Below, piece by piece: positions 17,936 through 26,521 of a stretch of DNA of 64,000 bases. Below the pieces are notes generated by a model, which saw only the letters and a program-made list of their open reading frames with translations, ran no database searches and was not told the origin of the DNA. Location: positions 560,501 through 624,500 of the forward strand of contig NZ_FXUY01000002.1 in NCBI RefSeq assembly GCF_900182985.1. Reading direction: 5' to 3'. A program made the translations under genes and the position numbers. This DNA is from Pseudomonas helmanticensis. GTDB taxonomy: Bacteria > Pseudomonadota > Gammaproteobacteria > Pseudomonadales > Pseudomonadaceae. The number at the start of each line of letters is the position of its first letter. The first letter of the stretch is position 1.

Positions 17936-18854
17936 CTGTGTCAGTCCATTTTGTCCAACGCTGAACGACATCCAGATTGTTGTTGATCAGGATCCTCACT
18001 GTTTCGTACTCGCTGAATCCCACCTCATGTGTGCGGCCCTTGTCGTCAGTTACTCCGGGCTCCCGGCGTCCGTCAGCGCGAATAATGGTGTACGCCGCGA
18101 AGGGCGCCGGGTTTTCCGCTGAACCTGAAACAACCTTCAGCTTCGTGTTGTTCGGCGCAAACGAGGCCAGCATGCCGGCATAGGGTACGTCGCTACAGAG
18201 TCCGAGACTGTCAATCTGTTCATATCCCAGCGCCAGGTCATAGCGCCAGCGCACGATGCACACTGAGGCAAAAGGCAGCAACGACCTCGGTCGGTCGGAC
18301 TGTTTAAGCGAAATACGCGCGGGCGCCACGCGAGGATTTTCTATCGCAGCAATGAACCGCGACGTGGGCATGTACATGACTTTCGAGTAATACGCCACGA
18401 ACGGGAACGCGGTGATCACCACCTTGCACGGAATGTATTCCTGCGGCTTGAGGATCTGCACCAACTCAACCGGTCGAATGTGATTACGGCCGTCATTGAC
18501 GGCGTGATTCTCGACACTGATATTCGCGAACATCTCATAGCGACGATCGCCTTCGATCAAGCGCATACCGCTGACGATTCCCGAGGCTTCCAGAACGATT
18601 TCATGTTCGATGGAAAAGTCTGGGTCACCGTTCAACGAGCAGTGGATCCAGGTGCCAATCTGCCCTCTTCGACCATGATCTTCATAGAGGTCGATGAGGT
18701 TTCGGTCGGAGGTGAAACGCAGGTCGTAAGAGGAAGATATCTCGTGAGTGATCGAGACAAACTCAAGCCTGGCGGGTGGGACATTGAGGTGCAGGCAAGA
18801 TGAACACAATAAAAAACCGGCAATCAATAAAACCTTGTAGATTTTGCGATCCAT
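17928..18854 (-). CDS. Lipoprotein with PAAR-extension-like C-terminal module; possible T6SS immunity protein
   Basis: 308 residues, starting MDRKIYKVLLIAGFLLCSSC; a lipoprotein signal ends at Cys20. The body (residues 25-230) is unrecognised. The C-terminus (APFAAYTIIRADGRREPGVT, then DDKGRTHEV and ETVRILI) resembles the C-terminal extension of the neighbouring PAAR protein (VPYHPYTIQRGNGSEEHGVT, then DASGFTHTV and ETIKLFV). Last gene of a five-gene minus-strand module behind a PAAR and a lipase-like effector. A periplasm-facing lipoprotein in this position suits immunity to a lipase. The start follows the signal peptide; the frame is open a little further upstream. Confidence 0.65.
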   Translation of the reverse strand: MDRKIYKVLLIAGFLLCSSCLHLNVPPARLEFVSITHEISSSYDLRFTSDRNLIDLYEDHGRRGQIGTWIHCSLNGDPDFSIEHEIVLEASGIVSGMRLIEGDRRYEMFANISVENHAVNDGRNHIRPVELVQILKPQEYIPCKVVITAFPFVAYYSKVMYMPTSRFIAAIENPRVAPARISLKQSDRPRSLLPFASVCIVRWRYDLALGYEQIDSLGLCSDVPYAGMLASFAPNNTKLKVVSGSAENPAPFAAYTIIRADGRREPGVTDDKGRTHEVGFSEYETVRILINNNLDVVQRWTKWTDTVP

Positions 18855-18987
18855 TAGCGGTGTTCCTCCTGAATCACACACGGCTGCAACTGTTGAAATG
18901 AATATTCAAGATCACCCGCCCAATATAAAGCTTGATCCTGGAACAATAATTCGGCTTATTTAGCCAAAGCACAAAACAACTGACTCA

Positions 18988-19488
18988 TCACTCCAGGCCA
19001 TCGAGTTCTTTTAAAAAATCTTCGGAAGGAATACGCATGAGTTCCGAAAAGTAGGTTTTATATTTTGTCGTATGCACTCTGAATGTGCACACAACGAAAT
19101 CATTCGCCGTTAAAGCTCCGCGCAACCCATTACCATCAAGAATACGCTCCTTACCCTGCACTTCTCCGGTCTCTTTAAAAATAACTTTGGCGATATACTT
19201 TCCTTTCGACGGGTTTTCACTCACCTCAACGATACCGTTGCCGTAGAGTTTCTGATAATGACCTATAGAAAAATCCAGATCAGCGCCCAAGGTACAAACC
19301 AGTTCCTCGCCAATTTTAGACTGGAACAACTCCAACAAATCGGTATGACTTGAGAAACCGATGAAGAACGAACTTCCGCTCGAGCTAAGTGAAACCGCTC
19401 TGTAATCAAGAGTGGCAATTGGCCGGCCATGATTCGAGGAACATGAGCAACAAAGCAATAGGGCAAGCACTAACAAAAATCTATTCAA
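18988..19488 (-). CDS. Small lipoprotein, candidate immunity protein of the lipase-like effector
   Basis: 166 residues, starting MNRFLLVLALLLCCSCSSNHG. This is a lipoprotein signal with Cys16 as likely acylation site. The rest (TDLLELFQSKIGEELVCTLGADLDFSIGHYQ...ENPSKGKYIAKVIFKETGEV...NDFVVCTFRVHTTKYKTYFSELMRIPSEDF) matches no family I know. Its pattern of LIDLYE/TDLLELF, LxCxLxxDxDFSI and YFSELMRIPSEDF parallels the next lipoprotein (NLIDLYED, HCSLNGDPDFSI, YYSKVMYMPTSRF), so the two are probably diverged duplicates. It starts 3 bases after the lipase-like gene, so the genes are co-translated. Confidence 0.7.
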   Translation of the reverse strand: MNRFLLVLALLLCCSCSSNHGRPIATLDYRAVSLSSSGSSFFIGFSSHTDLLELFQSKIGEELVCTLGADLDFSIGHYQKLYGNGIVEVSENPSKGKYIAKVIFKETGEVQGKERILDGNGLRGALTANDFVVCTFRVHTTKYKTYFSELMRIPSEDFLKELDGLE

Positions 19489-19491
19489 CGT

Positions 19492-20229
19492 CTATTTCTC
19501 CCTTAGATAGCCAAGTATAGAGTCTGCCAACAGCTGGCGAGCGGACTTACCGCCATCCAGTTTTTTATCGAACATGATATCCGCATCTGCGTGATTGACA
19601 TCAACTCGGCCACTGACATCAGGACCTGAAGTTATTTCCCATTGCTCACCAAAGTCCGCGACAGTATCGGATATGTCTCGATTCTTGATTTTATCCGCAC
19701 GGATATTTACCCAGAACTCCGCCTTTGGCTCAGGTTTTCGCCTGTAAATGGTTGAAATACCATATACGATCTTTCCCTGCCCCACGGGATCTATCGTTAT
19801 CAGCATTTTGACCTTGTAACCCTTATCGATCAAAACACTGGAGAGGTGTGCTCCGTTCCAACCACCCAAACTGTGTCCTATGATATAAACAGGCGTGGAT
19901 TTATCAGGGACTTCAACCAATACATTTTTGGCCAGGTCCTCATCGGTCAGGAATTTATTATAAGCCAGTGCTTTCATGTTGCACTTCGACAAATAGCATA
20001 GCGCTGCAGCATCAGCCTCTACTTTAGTTCGAACATGACTCACGTTCCAGTTCGGCCCACTGAGGTAGTAACTTTCCTGGTCTCCCGCACCACCGACAAA
20101 CAAAATGAAGACTTTCTTCATGCTGATCGCAATGATTTTGGCGCACTTATCTTCTGGCTTGGTTAATTCAACGCTCCCCGCGTCTCTTTTAGCCAAAGGT
20201 TCCAGGCTTGCCGCATTCTCTCCTGCCAT
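19492..20229 (-). CDS. Alpha/beta-hydrolase lipase-like protein, predicted T6SS effector
   Basis: 245 residues. The core strand KKVFILFVGGAGDQESYY is followed by VYIIGHSLGGWNGAHLSS: nucleophile elbow GHSLGG with Ser120. Asp147 (ITIDPVG) and His213 (VNHADAD) complete a plausible catalytic triad. No signal peptide is present, so export must be by another route. The gene follows a PAAR gene by 5 bases and is followed by two lipoprotein genes, the usual order for type VI lipase effectors (Tle-like) with periplasmic immunity. Effector function is inferred from layout; activity on phospholipids is untested. Confidence 0.75.
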   Translation of the reverse strand: MAGENAASLEPLAKRDAGSVELTKPEDKCAKIIAISMKKVFILFVGGAGDQESYYLSGPNWNVSHVRTKVEADAAALCYLSKCNMKALAYNKFLTDEDLAKNVLVEVPDKSTPVYIIGHSLGGWNGAHLSSVLIDKGYKVKMLITIDPVGQGKIVYGISTIYRRKPEPKAEFWVNIRADKIKNRDISDTVADFGEQWEITSGPDVSGRVDVNHADADIMFDKKLDGGKSARQLLADSILGYLREK

Positions 20230-20234
20230 ATCAG

Positions 20235-20729
20235 TTACTCAACAAATAATTTAATAGTTTCGGGTAAATGCGAGCTGACGGTATGCGTAAATCCCGACGC
20301 ATCGGTAACGCCATGTTCTTCACTGCCGTTACCGCGCTGAATCGTATAGGGGTGATAAGGCACAGGCTCTCCACTTGCCTCATTCACTACTTGCAACCTG
20401 TCTGTAAAATGCACCGGCATCGGCAACAACCCGCTAAACGCCGCGCCTCCGCCACTCTGGCCGATTATCACCGTCCCCGAACCACCGACCACGACATTGC
20501 CGTGGCCGCCGGTACTGTCGAGCATTGCGGCATTCAAGCCGTTGATGAAAACGGTACCGGAGACTGCCCCGGTAATCGGGCTGCCGCACGCCGATTTATC
20601 GGTCATGCGCGCAGCCGCGAGGCCATCGAAGAAGACGTCGGGCGAGCCGGAGACGATCGGGTTGGTACCATGGCCTGGCAACGGGCAGGCGGTCGGGTCG
20701 GTGACGCGTGCAGCGGGTTTACCACTCAA
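20235..20729 (-). CDS. PAAR domain protein with C-terminal extension
   Basis: 164 residues. Residues 1-95 are a PAAR domain (AARVTDPTACPLPGHGTNPI, GSPDVFFDGLAAARMTDKSACG, VFINGLNAAMLDSTGGHGNVVVGG), which forms the sharp tip on VgrG of the type VI secretion system. Residues about 107-164 (FTDRLQVVNEASGEPVPYHPYT...GVTDASGFTHTV) are a transthyretin-like extension, often used to dock cargo. It overlaps the upstream gene by 4 bases and is followed after 5 bases by the lipase-like gene, presumably its cargo. No T6SS structural genes are in the window. Confidence 0.88.
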   Translation of the reverse strand: MSGKPAARVTDPTACPLPGHGTNPIVSGSPDVFFDGLAAARMTDKSACGSPITGAVSGTVFINGLNAAMLDSTGGHGNVVVGGSGTVIIGQSGGGAAFSGLLPMPVHFTDRLQVVNEASGEPVPYHPYTIQRGNGSEEHGVTDASGFTHTVSSHLPETIKLFVE

Positions 20730-21388
20730 TTCAAAGCTCCTTGCTTCGGGGATTCCGGGTGTGGCTGATGGATATCGATGTCGGTTACGGCGAAGCGCCA
20801 GCGGTTGTCGACGGGGTCGAACAGGGCGTGGCGGTGTTCACGGCTGTCGGGGGATGCGGCGGTTTGCAGGTGTCGCCAGGCTTCGTCGGTTTGCCAGGCC
20901 AGTTCGGCCGGCGAAGCGTCGTCGAGTTCGTTGAGCCAGGCGTTGTAGTTGCGCAGGTGATTACGCTCGTAAGTCGATTGCAGCAGATTCGCCATTTGTG
21001 AACCGAGGTCCAGATGATGTTCGGCCGTCCAGTGACCAATCTCGGAATAGGCATACCAGCCCATCGGCATCAACCCGCCGTCCTTGAGCAATGAATGTCC
21101 GGCGGGGGCAACGAAACCACAGCAGATGTGCAGCATCAGGCAGCCTTGATGAGCTCCGATAAACGCCGTCGGGTCGAAGGTGCGCAGCGGTATCACGCGG
21201 TAATCGTCGAGACCGGCACTGCGCGTCATCAACTCGGCATCGAGGCGTGACACGAACGCACGAATGGCTGTGCCGCCCGTACGATTGACGGTGCAGAGAA
21301 TGTCGACCGGTTGGCGCTGGGGGTTGTCGCTCGAGCCTGAATTTTTCACCAGGCCATACAAACGCATTGACGCCCGTAGTCCGCTCAT
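20726..21388 (-). CDS. Unrecognised protein upstream of PAAR, possible effector adaptor
   Basis: 220 residues, soluble, with no signal or membrane segment. Features: FVSRLDAELMTRSAGLDDYRVIPLRTFDP, a Cys/His-containing stretch CLMLHICCGFVAPAGHSLL, then GWYAYSEIGHWTAEHHLDLG and a C-terminal helical part. I do not recognise a family; it is not obviously DUF4123 or DUF1795. First gene of the PAAR module with a 4-base overlap, so it may be a chaperone/adaptor that loads the effector. Confidence 0.6.
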   Translation of the reverse strand: MSGLRASMRLYGLVKNSGSSDNPQRQPVDILCTVNRTGGTAIRAFVSRLDAELMTRSAGLDDYRVIPLRTFDPTAFIGAHQGCLMLHICCGFVAPAGHSLLKDGGLMPMGWYAYSEIGHWTAEHHLDLGSQMANLLQSTYERNHLRNYNAWLNELDDASPAELAWQTDEAWRHLQTAASPDSREHRHALFDPVDNRWRFAVTDIDIHQPHPESPKQGALN

Positions 21389-21547
21389 CGCTGGTCACTC
21401 GTTGACGCAGCGAAGGCTCCACGGGCGTGGAGAAGTTGTGCCAGAGGCATTGCAGGTGTCATCCATGAGCGCGCAAAAATGGCGCGTAGAATGCCGGACT
21501 AGAGCGCTGGCGACAATCGAATTAGCATTGGATTGCCATCATTGTTT

Positions 21548-22027
21548 TCAGCCCTCGGCGAACTCGCGGAGAACCTTGCCATCCATGCGGTAGCGCACCC
21601 ATTCCTCTTGGGGTTGCGCACCGAGGGATTTGTAGAAATCGATGGCCGGCGTGTTCCAGTCGAGCACGCTCCATTCGAAGCGGCCGCAGTCGTTGTCGCA
21701 GGCGATTTTCGCCAGGTGGCGCAGCAGGGTTTTGCCGGCGCCGCCGCCGCGTTGTTCGGGGGTGATGTAGAGGTCTTCAAGGTACAGGCAGTTGCTGCCG
21801 AGCCAGGTCGAGTAGCTGAAGAAAAACACCGCGAAACCGATCGGCAAACCATCGCGCAAACAAATCAGGCCGTGGGCGGTGGCGCCTTCGCCGAACAGGC
21901 TGCGCTCGATGTCGGCGACGCTGGCGATAACTTCGTGGCGGGCCTTTTCGAAATCGGCGAGTTCAGTGATGAAAGCGAGGATTTGCGGGGCATCGCTGGG
22001 GGTCGCCGGGCGGATTTCGATCGTCAT
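21548..22027 (-). CDS. GNAT family N-acetyltransferase (diamine acetyltransferase-like)
   Basis: 159 residues. GNAT pattern: EIRPATPSDAPQILAFITELADFEK at the N-terminus, the acetyl-CoA loop LYITPEQRGGGAGKTLLRHLAKIA and a C-terminal WNTPAIDFYKSLGAQPQEEWVRYRM. The N-terminal ELADFEK and the strand GFAVFFFSYSTWLGSNCLYLEDLYI match the spermidine/spermine-type subgroup, so a polyamine or thialysine substrate is possible. It stands alone on the minus strand. Confidence 0.88.
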   Translation of the reverse strand: MTIEIRPATPSDAPQILAFITELADFEKARHEVIASVADIERSLFGEGATAHGLICLRDGLPIGFAVFFFSYSTWLGSNCLYLEDLYITPEQRGGGAGKTLLRHLAKIACDNDCGRFEWSVLDWNTPAIDFYKSLGAQPQEEWVRYRMDGKVLREFAEG

Positions 22028-22108
22028 GACGGGCCTTGTCGGAAAAGGAAAACGCCATACTAAGGCCGTGGGCGGCGCTCGTCACACTCCAAACCTGATG
22101 AGGAACCC

Positions 22109-22201
22109 TGTGGCGAGGGGATTTATCCCCGTTGGACTGCGCAGCAGTCCCATTTTTTAGGGCCGCTTCGCGCCCCAACGGGGATAAATCCCCTCACCAC
22201 A
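22109..22201. repeat. REP-like inverted repeat, TGTGGCGAGGG family, copy 1
   Basis: Mirrored arms with GGCGAGGGGATTTATCCCC and its complement, joined by GGACTGCGCAGCAGTCC. Lies between the GNAT and HD genes. Related copy at 38119. Confidence 0.8.
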
Positions 22202-22246
22202 GAAGTATCATCAACTGAAAATCTACGACAGCCAGTAAGGATGCTT

Positions 22247-22900
22247 ATGAACGATGCTGCTTTCGCACCACTGATTTCACTCGCCGCCGAGTTACTGCCC
22301 CACGCTCTGGAAATATCGGACGACGGTGCGCACGACCTCGCGCATTTGCAGCGGGTCTGGCACAACGTGCGCACGTTGCACGAAGAAGAAGGCGGCGATC
22401 TTGAGGTGTTGCTCGCAGCCGTCCTGCTGCACGACTGCGTGGCCGTCGAGAAAAACTCGCCACTGCGTGCACACGCCTCACGTCTGGCGGCAGAAAAAGC
22501 GGCGGCGGTGCTCGCGGAGATCCATTGGCCCAGCGAAAGAATCGCCGCCGTCACCCACGCTATCGAAGCGCACAGCTTCTCCGCCAACATCAGCCCGCTC
22601 ACCCTCGAAGCGAAAATCGTCCAGGACGCCGACCGTCTCGACTCGCTGGGCATGCTCGGTGTCGCGCGCACGTTCTACATTGCCGGGCGCATGGGCTCGG
22701 CGCTGTACGACCCGCAGGATCCCCAAGCGCAGCAACGCGACTACGACGACAAGCGTTTTTGCCTCGATCATTTCCAGACCAAACTGCTGCACCTCGCCGA
22801 CGGTTTCCAGACCGCTGCCGGCCAGCGTCTGGCGCAAATTCGGCACCAGCGCCTGAAAGGTTTCATGGAGCAATTCATGGAAGAAATCGGCAGCGTCTGA
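22247..22900 (+). CDS. HD domain-containing phosphohydrolase
   Basis: 217 residues. HD metal ligands are visible: His in GAHDLAHLQRVWHN, His-Asp in AVLLHDCVAVEK, then IEAHSFSAN and Asp in IVQDADRLDSLGMLGVART. This matches the YedJ/PA-type single HD phosphohydrolases; the substrate is probably a nucleotide or other phosphate ester, not known. I preferred the ATG at 22247 over the one at 22241 because AAGGA is correctly spaced only for the former. Confidence 0.85.
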   Translation: MNDAAFAPLISLAAELLPHALEISDDGAHDLAHLQRVWHNVRTLHEEEGGDLEVLLAAVLLHDCVAVEKNSPLRAHASRLAAEKAAAVLAEIHWPSERIAAVTHAIEAHSFSANISPLTLEAKIVQDADRLDSLGMLGVARTFYIAGRMGSALYDPQDPQAQQRDYDDKRFCLDHFQTKLLHLADGFQTAAGQRLAQIRHQRLKGFMEQFMEEIGSV

Positions 22901-23008
22901 GCGTTACTCCGGTCAGTGCTGAAGCTGACTTCGCCAACCTCAGACCTAACCCGCGCAGGCGACGTGTTAAACAGATGACGCTCATTTTTCCGGTCAAGGA
23001 ACCGCGTC

Positions 23009-24205
23009 ATGTCGCAAGCAACGCCCCAGGTCTCAGGCAAGCTGTTCGGCCTGTTCTGCCTCGCCAGTTATCTGTTGTCGCTGTCGTATGGCTCAACGTT
23101 TTTGCTGTCGCTGTTGATCGGTTCACGCGGCGGCAATGAACACGATGCTGGCAGCGTGATTTCGGCGGCGATGGTCAGTACGTTTGCGGCGGTGCTGGTG
23201 TCCGGGCACTTGTCCGACATGCTCGGCGCAGCGCGTTCGATTGCGCTGTTCGGGCTGCTGCTGGTGGCGGCGAGCCTGGGTTTTGCGATGACGCCGGGGT
23301 TTGGTCCTCTGCTGCTGTTGTTTGGATTGCTGCTGGGTTTGGGCTGGGGTGTTTTCTACACCTTGGGGCCGATCATCGTCGCCAGTCTGGTGACCCCGGC
23401 GCAGCGCGCGAAATATTATGCCTTGCTCTCCGGCAGCATGATGACTGGAATCGGCAGCGGTCCATTGCTCGGGCGCGCAGCCAGCGCGTTGGGCTTGCCG
23501 GTGACATCGGCGTTCTATCTGGCGGCGCTGGCGAGCCTGATCGGTGTGCTGCTGTTCTGGCGTCTCGGCGCGCGATTGCAAAGTACCCAAGCGACATCAG
23601 CCGCGAAAATCAGCTGGCAAGCGACCACGCAAGTACTCGGCTCACGCGCGGTGTTCCCGATCATCATGGTCGGTCTCGGTGGGTGCGTGTTTGGTGGTCT
23701 GTCGAGCTTTCAAACAAGCTACGCCGCCGCCCGCTCGCTGGATTATTCGTTGTTCTTCCTGGGTTTCATGAGCGCGGCCATCAGCAGCCGTATGTTGATC
23801 GCAGGCTATGTGGTCAAGCGGGATCCGCTGCGTGCATCGTGCCTGTTGTCGGGATTGATGCTCGCCGCCATCGTGCTGTTCGCCTTCGGTGTGCACAGCG
23901 GATTCACCTACCTGCTGGCGGCGCTGATGCTCGGTGTCGGTTATGGCCTAACGTATTCGGTGATCAATGGCCTCGCCGCCAATGAAGCACCAACCGGCAC
24001 CACTTCGCAGGCATTGCTGCTGTTCAGTCTCGCGTATTTTATCGGCGTGTTCGGCTTTCCGTTGCTGGCCGGGAAAATCATCGTTGAACAGGGCATGGCG
24101 ACGCTGCTGCTCACGGTATTGGCCGTGGCGCTGGCGAACTGGCTGATCACCGTGGGTCGTCTGCTCTGGCGTCGACTTAACCTCAAACCGGCGACGGCGC
24201 TCTAG
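23009..24205 (+). CDS. MFS transporter
   Basis: 398 residues with about 12 membrane segments, starting MSQATPQVSGKLFGLFCLASY. The cytoplasmic loop SGHLSDMLGAARSIALFG and the repeat in the second half (AGYVVKRDPLRASCLLSG) are MFS features. The substrate is unknown. The ribosome site AAGGAACC is well placed. No functional link to neighbours is evident. Confidence 0.82.
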   Translation: MSQATPQVSGKLFGLFCLASYLLSLSYGSTFLLSLLIGSRGGNEHDAGSVISAAMVSTFAAVLVSGHLSDMLGAARSIALFGLLLVAASLGFAMTPGFGPLLLLFGLLLGLGWGVFYTLGPIIVASLVTPAQRAKYYALLSGSMMTGIGSGPLLGRAASALGLPVTSAFYLAALASLIGVLLFWRLGARLQSTQATSAAKISWQATTQVLGSRAVFPIIMVGLGGCVFGGLSSFQTSYAAARSLDYSLFFLGFMSAAISSRMLIAGYVVKRDPLRASCLLSGLMLAAIVLFAFGVHSGFTYLLAALMLGVGYGLTYSVINGLAANEAPTGTTSQALLLFSLAYFIGVFGFPLLAGKIIVEQGMATLLLTVLAVALANWLITVGRLLWRRLNLKPATAL

Positions 24206-24287
24206 ACCGTTCGTCGTTCATCAGGCACCAATCCGATCACCGGGCAGACCAACGACAGGTAAGGATTCCAATCACTGGAGAAGCCCT

Positions 24288-24629
24288 ATGATCTCGTCAA
24301 GGTTGACCGCTTTCGTATTCAGCGCCCTGCTCTGCCCTGCGGTTTTCGCAGCATCCGCCACCGCTGCGGGCACCGGCCCTACCGATCCAACCCCGCCCCG
24401 CGCGCCCGCCATCAACAGTGCTCCCGGTATGAATACCGATGGCTCCGGCGTGCCCTTGATCAATCAGCCGCCCGCCACCGGTACTGATCCGCGCACCCAG
24501 GGCAGTGATCCGGGCCGCCAGGGCGGGATGAACACCCCCGACGCCCCGGCAACGCCAGACAACGCTGGCCCCGGCATCGGCTCGAAAACCACCACCGGTG
24601 GCTCCGGATCCGAAGGTTCCGGGCAGTAG
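24288..24629 (+). CDS. Small secreted Pro/Gly/Thr-rich protein
   Basis: 113 residues. A signal peptide (MISSRLTAFVFSALLCPAVFA) is followed by a low-complexity mature part rich in Pro, Gly, Thr and Asn (PTDPTPPRAPAINSAPGMNT..., SKTTTGGSGSEGSGQ). Probably disordered and periplasmic or secreted. Homologues seem common in Pseudomonas but I know no function. Confidence 0.7.
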   Translation: MISSRLTAFVFSALLCPAVFAASATAAGTGPTDPTPPRAPAINSAPGMNTDGSGVPLINQPPATGTDPRTQGSDPGRQGGMNTPDAPATPDNAGPGIGSKTTTGGSGSEGSGQ

Positions 24630-24673
24630 TTCGCCGACGCGAGCGTCCTATTCACATCCATGAAGAGGTAACC

Positions 24674-24928
24674 ATGAACGTCGATAAAAACCTGGAAAAA
24701 GAAGTCCTCACCCGCCTGCTGCACGCCCACCCAAGTGGACTGGGCAAGGAGGTGCTGGACAATTACCGGGGCGAAAAGCTCGTGGCCAGCGCCCTCGCCG
24801 CTTTGCAGGATCGCGGACTGATTCACCACGGTCATGTGACCTGCAACGAGGCCGGCGAACACTCGTTGAACCTGCCGATCAAGCTCAGCGCGGCCGGAGT
24901 TGAAGCGGCGCGAAAACTCGATAGCTGA
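24674..24928 (+). CDS. Small winged-helix-like protein
   Basis: 84 residues: LEKEVLTRLLHAHPSGLGKEVLDNYRGEKLVASALAALQDRGLI, then a short wing and LSAAGVEAARKL. The arrangement looks like a minimal winged helix of the type seen in small DNA-binding or adaptor proteins. Good ribosome site (AAGAGG). Located 44 bases after the secreted Pro-rich protein gene. Function unknown. Confidence 0.65.
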   Translation: MNVDKNLEKEVLTRLLHAHPSGLGKEVLDNYRGEKLVASALAALQDRGLIHHGHVTCNEAGEHSLNLPIKLSAAGVEAARKLDS

Positions 24929-24962
24929 GCAATGTGATCGTGTGATCGTGTGATCGTAATCA

Positions 24963-25034
24963 TGTAGGAGCTGCCGCAGGCTGCGATCTGTTGATCTTTA
25001 AAATCAAAAGATCGCAGCCTTCGGCAGCTCCTGC
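24963..25034. repeat. REP-like inverted repeat, copy 3
   Basis: TGTAGGAGCTGCCGCAGGC arm, CTGCGATC core and mirrored arm ending CTCCTGCA. Between two small genes. Confidence 0.85.
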
Positions 25035-25069
25035 ATTGAAAATCAGATACCGATGCAAGGAGAAATCCC

Positions 25070-25450
25070 ATGCCTCGTGGAAGCAAAGACAAATACACCG
25101 CCGAGCAGAAACGCAAGGCTGAACACATCGAAGACAGCTACGAGAAAAAGGGCGTGTCGAAAGATGAAGCCGAGGCGCGGGCCTGGGCGACGGTCAACAA
25201 ACAATCGGGCGGCGGCGACAAGGCCGGAGGTTCCGGGCGCAAAAAACCGGCGAGCGCCAAGTCCGAAGACCGCCAGGAATCATCACGGCGCGCGGTGGCC
25301 AGTCGCAAGGGGCATACGCGCAACAGCAAAGCTTCGCGGGATACGCAGACGGTCGACAGTTTAATGAAGGAGGCGCGGGATAAAAAGATTCCCGGGCGGT
25401 CTTCGATGCGCAAACAAGAGTTGATCGAAGCGTTGCGCAAGGCTAGCTGA
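25070..25450 (+). CDS. Small basic protein with C-terminal Rho-N-like motif
   Basis: 126 residues, highly charged. The N-terminal PRGSKDKYTAEQKRKAEHIEDSYEKKGVSKDEAEARAWATVNKQSGGG resembles the KGG/ChaB-like stress-linked repeats of small plasmid-stabilisation-like proteins. The C-terminal TVDSLMKEARDKKIPGRSSMRKQELIEALRKA has the Rho-N/SAP-like helix pattern. The middle is disordered and rich in Lys, Ser and Arg. Likely a nucleic-acid-associated, stress-related protein; function not established. Confidence 0.75.
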   Translation: MPRGSKDKYTAEQKRKAEHIEDSYEKKGVSKDEAEARAWATVNKQSGGGDKAGGSGRKKPASAKSEDRQESSRRAVASRKGHTRNSKASRDTQTVDSLMKEARDKKIPGRSSMRKQELIEALRKAS

Positions 25451-25458
25451 AATCCCCC

Positions 25459-25531
25459 TGTAGGAGCTGCCGAAGGCTGCGATCTTTTGACGTTGAAGAT
25501 CAACAGATCGCAGCCTTCGGCAGCTCCTACA
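25459..25531. repeat. REP-like inverted repeat, copy 4
   Basis: TGTAGGAGCTGCCGAAGGC arm and its mirror CCTTCGGCAGCTCCTACA around CTGCGATC. Downstream of the small basic protein gene and facing the PfkB gene end. Confidence 0.88.
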
Positions 25532-25591
25532 TTGGGTTTAGGTGCGACACAGATTCAATGTGGGATCTGGCTTGCCGGCGATTGCTATAAA

Positions 25592-26521
25592 TCAGACGCC
25601 GCCGGACTCGCGGATAAACGCATCCACCTCAGCCGCCCCCGGCGAGCTCGCCGGCCCCCAGCGCGTCACCGCCAAAGCCGCCGCCGCATTCGCCCGCCGC
25701 GCTGCTTCGTACGCCGTCAAGCCCTGCGCCAACCCGGCGACAAACACCCCGGCATGCGCATCGCCAGCACCATTGCTGTCCAGTGCTTTCACGGCAAACC
25801 CCGGCACATGCCGACGCTCGTCGTGCTGATCAATCCAGCAGCCCTGCGGCCCGTCACGCACCACCATCAGCACCTCTTTGGGCAGATGCTCCGCGAGTCG
25901 ATCCAGCGCCACCGCGATGTCTTCAGCACCGGTAAACCGCAGCGCTTCAACACTGTTGCTGGTCCACACATCGATGCGCGGCAGCAGCGCCTGCATCATC
26001 GGCGAATCCGGTGATTCCACCAACGGGCCCGGATCGAACACCACGTTGATCGAGTCCGGCAGCGCCAGCGTCCAGTCGAGCAGCGCCTGCGCCTTGCCTG
26101 CGTGCAGCAGGCTGTAGCCGCTGAGATAAACGTAATCGCCCGCCTCGGCCGCGACACTGTTCAAATCCTCCTCGGTCACTTCACCTTCAGCACCGATGTA
26201 GGAAATGAAACTGCGCTCGGCCGAGGCATCCGTCAGCGCTACGCACAAACCGGTGTCACGCGACGCCGGTTCACCGATGCCGATGTGAATGCCTTCAACA
26301 TTCATCGCCTCCCGCGCCAGATCGCCGAAACGCCCGCTGCCATGCCGACCGAGATACACCACCGGCAAGCCATTACGCACCGCCGCCGCCATCACGTTGA
26401 AACCGCCACCGGCTTCGAAACCCGCCGATTGCGCGAGCACATCGCCGCCAATCTGCGGCAGTTTTTCCACGGCCATGACCAGGTCGATAATGACCTGGCC
26501 GGTGTGCAACATCTTAGGCAT
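25592..26521 (-). CDS. PfkB family carbohydrate/nucleoside kinase
   Basis: 309 residues. The PfkB N-terminal motif is GGDVLAQSAGFEAGGGFNVMAAAVRNGLPVVYLG. The C-terminal signature with catalytic Asp is KALDSNGAGDAHAGVFVAGLAQGL. Start MPKMLHTGQVI at 26521, overlapping the permease gene by 8 bases. In an operon with GntR, an ADP-ribosylglycohydrolase-family protein and a purine-cytosine-type permease, it probably phosphorylates the ribose or nucleoside released by the glycohydrolase. Confidence 0.88.
   Translation of the reverse strand: MPKMLHTGQVIIDLVMAVEKLPQIGGDVLAQSAGFEAGGGFNVMAAAVRNGLPVVYLGRHGSGRFGDLAREAMNVEGIHIGIGEPASRDTGLCVALTDASAERSFISYIGAEGEVTEEDLNSVAAEAGDYVYLSGYSLLHAGKAQALLDWTLALPDSINVVFDPGPLVESPDSPMMQALLPRIDVWTSNSVEALRFTGAEDIAVALDRLAEHLPKEVLMVVRDGPQGCWIDQHDERRHVPGFAVKALDSNGAGDAHAGVFVAGLAQGLTAYEAARRANAAAALAVTRWGPASSPGAAEVDAFIRESGGV

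Noticed and set aside
17928..21388. Complete type VI secretion system
   Set aside because: Only a PAAR cargo module is present; no sheath, baseplate, Hcp, VgrG or ClpV genes occur in the window.
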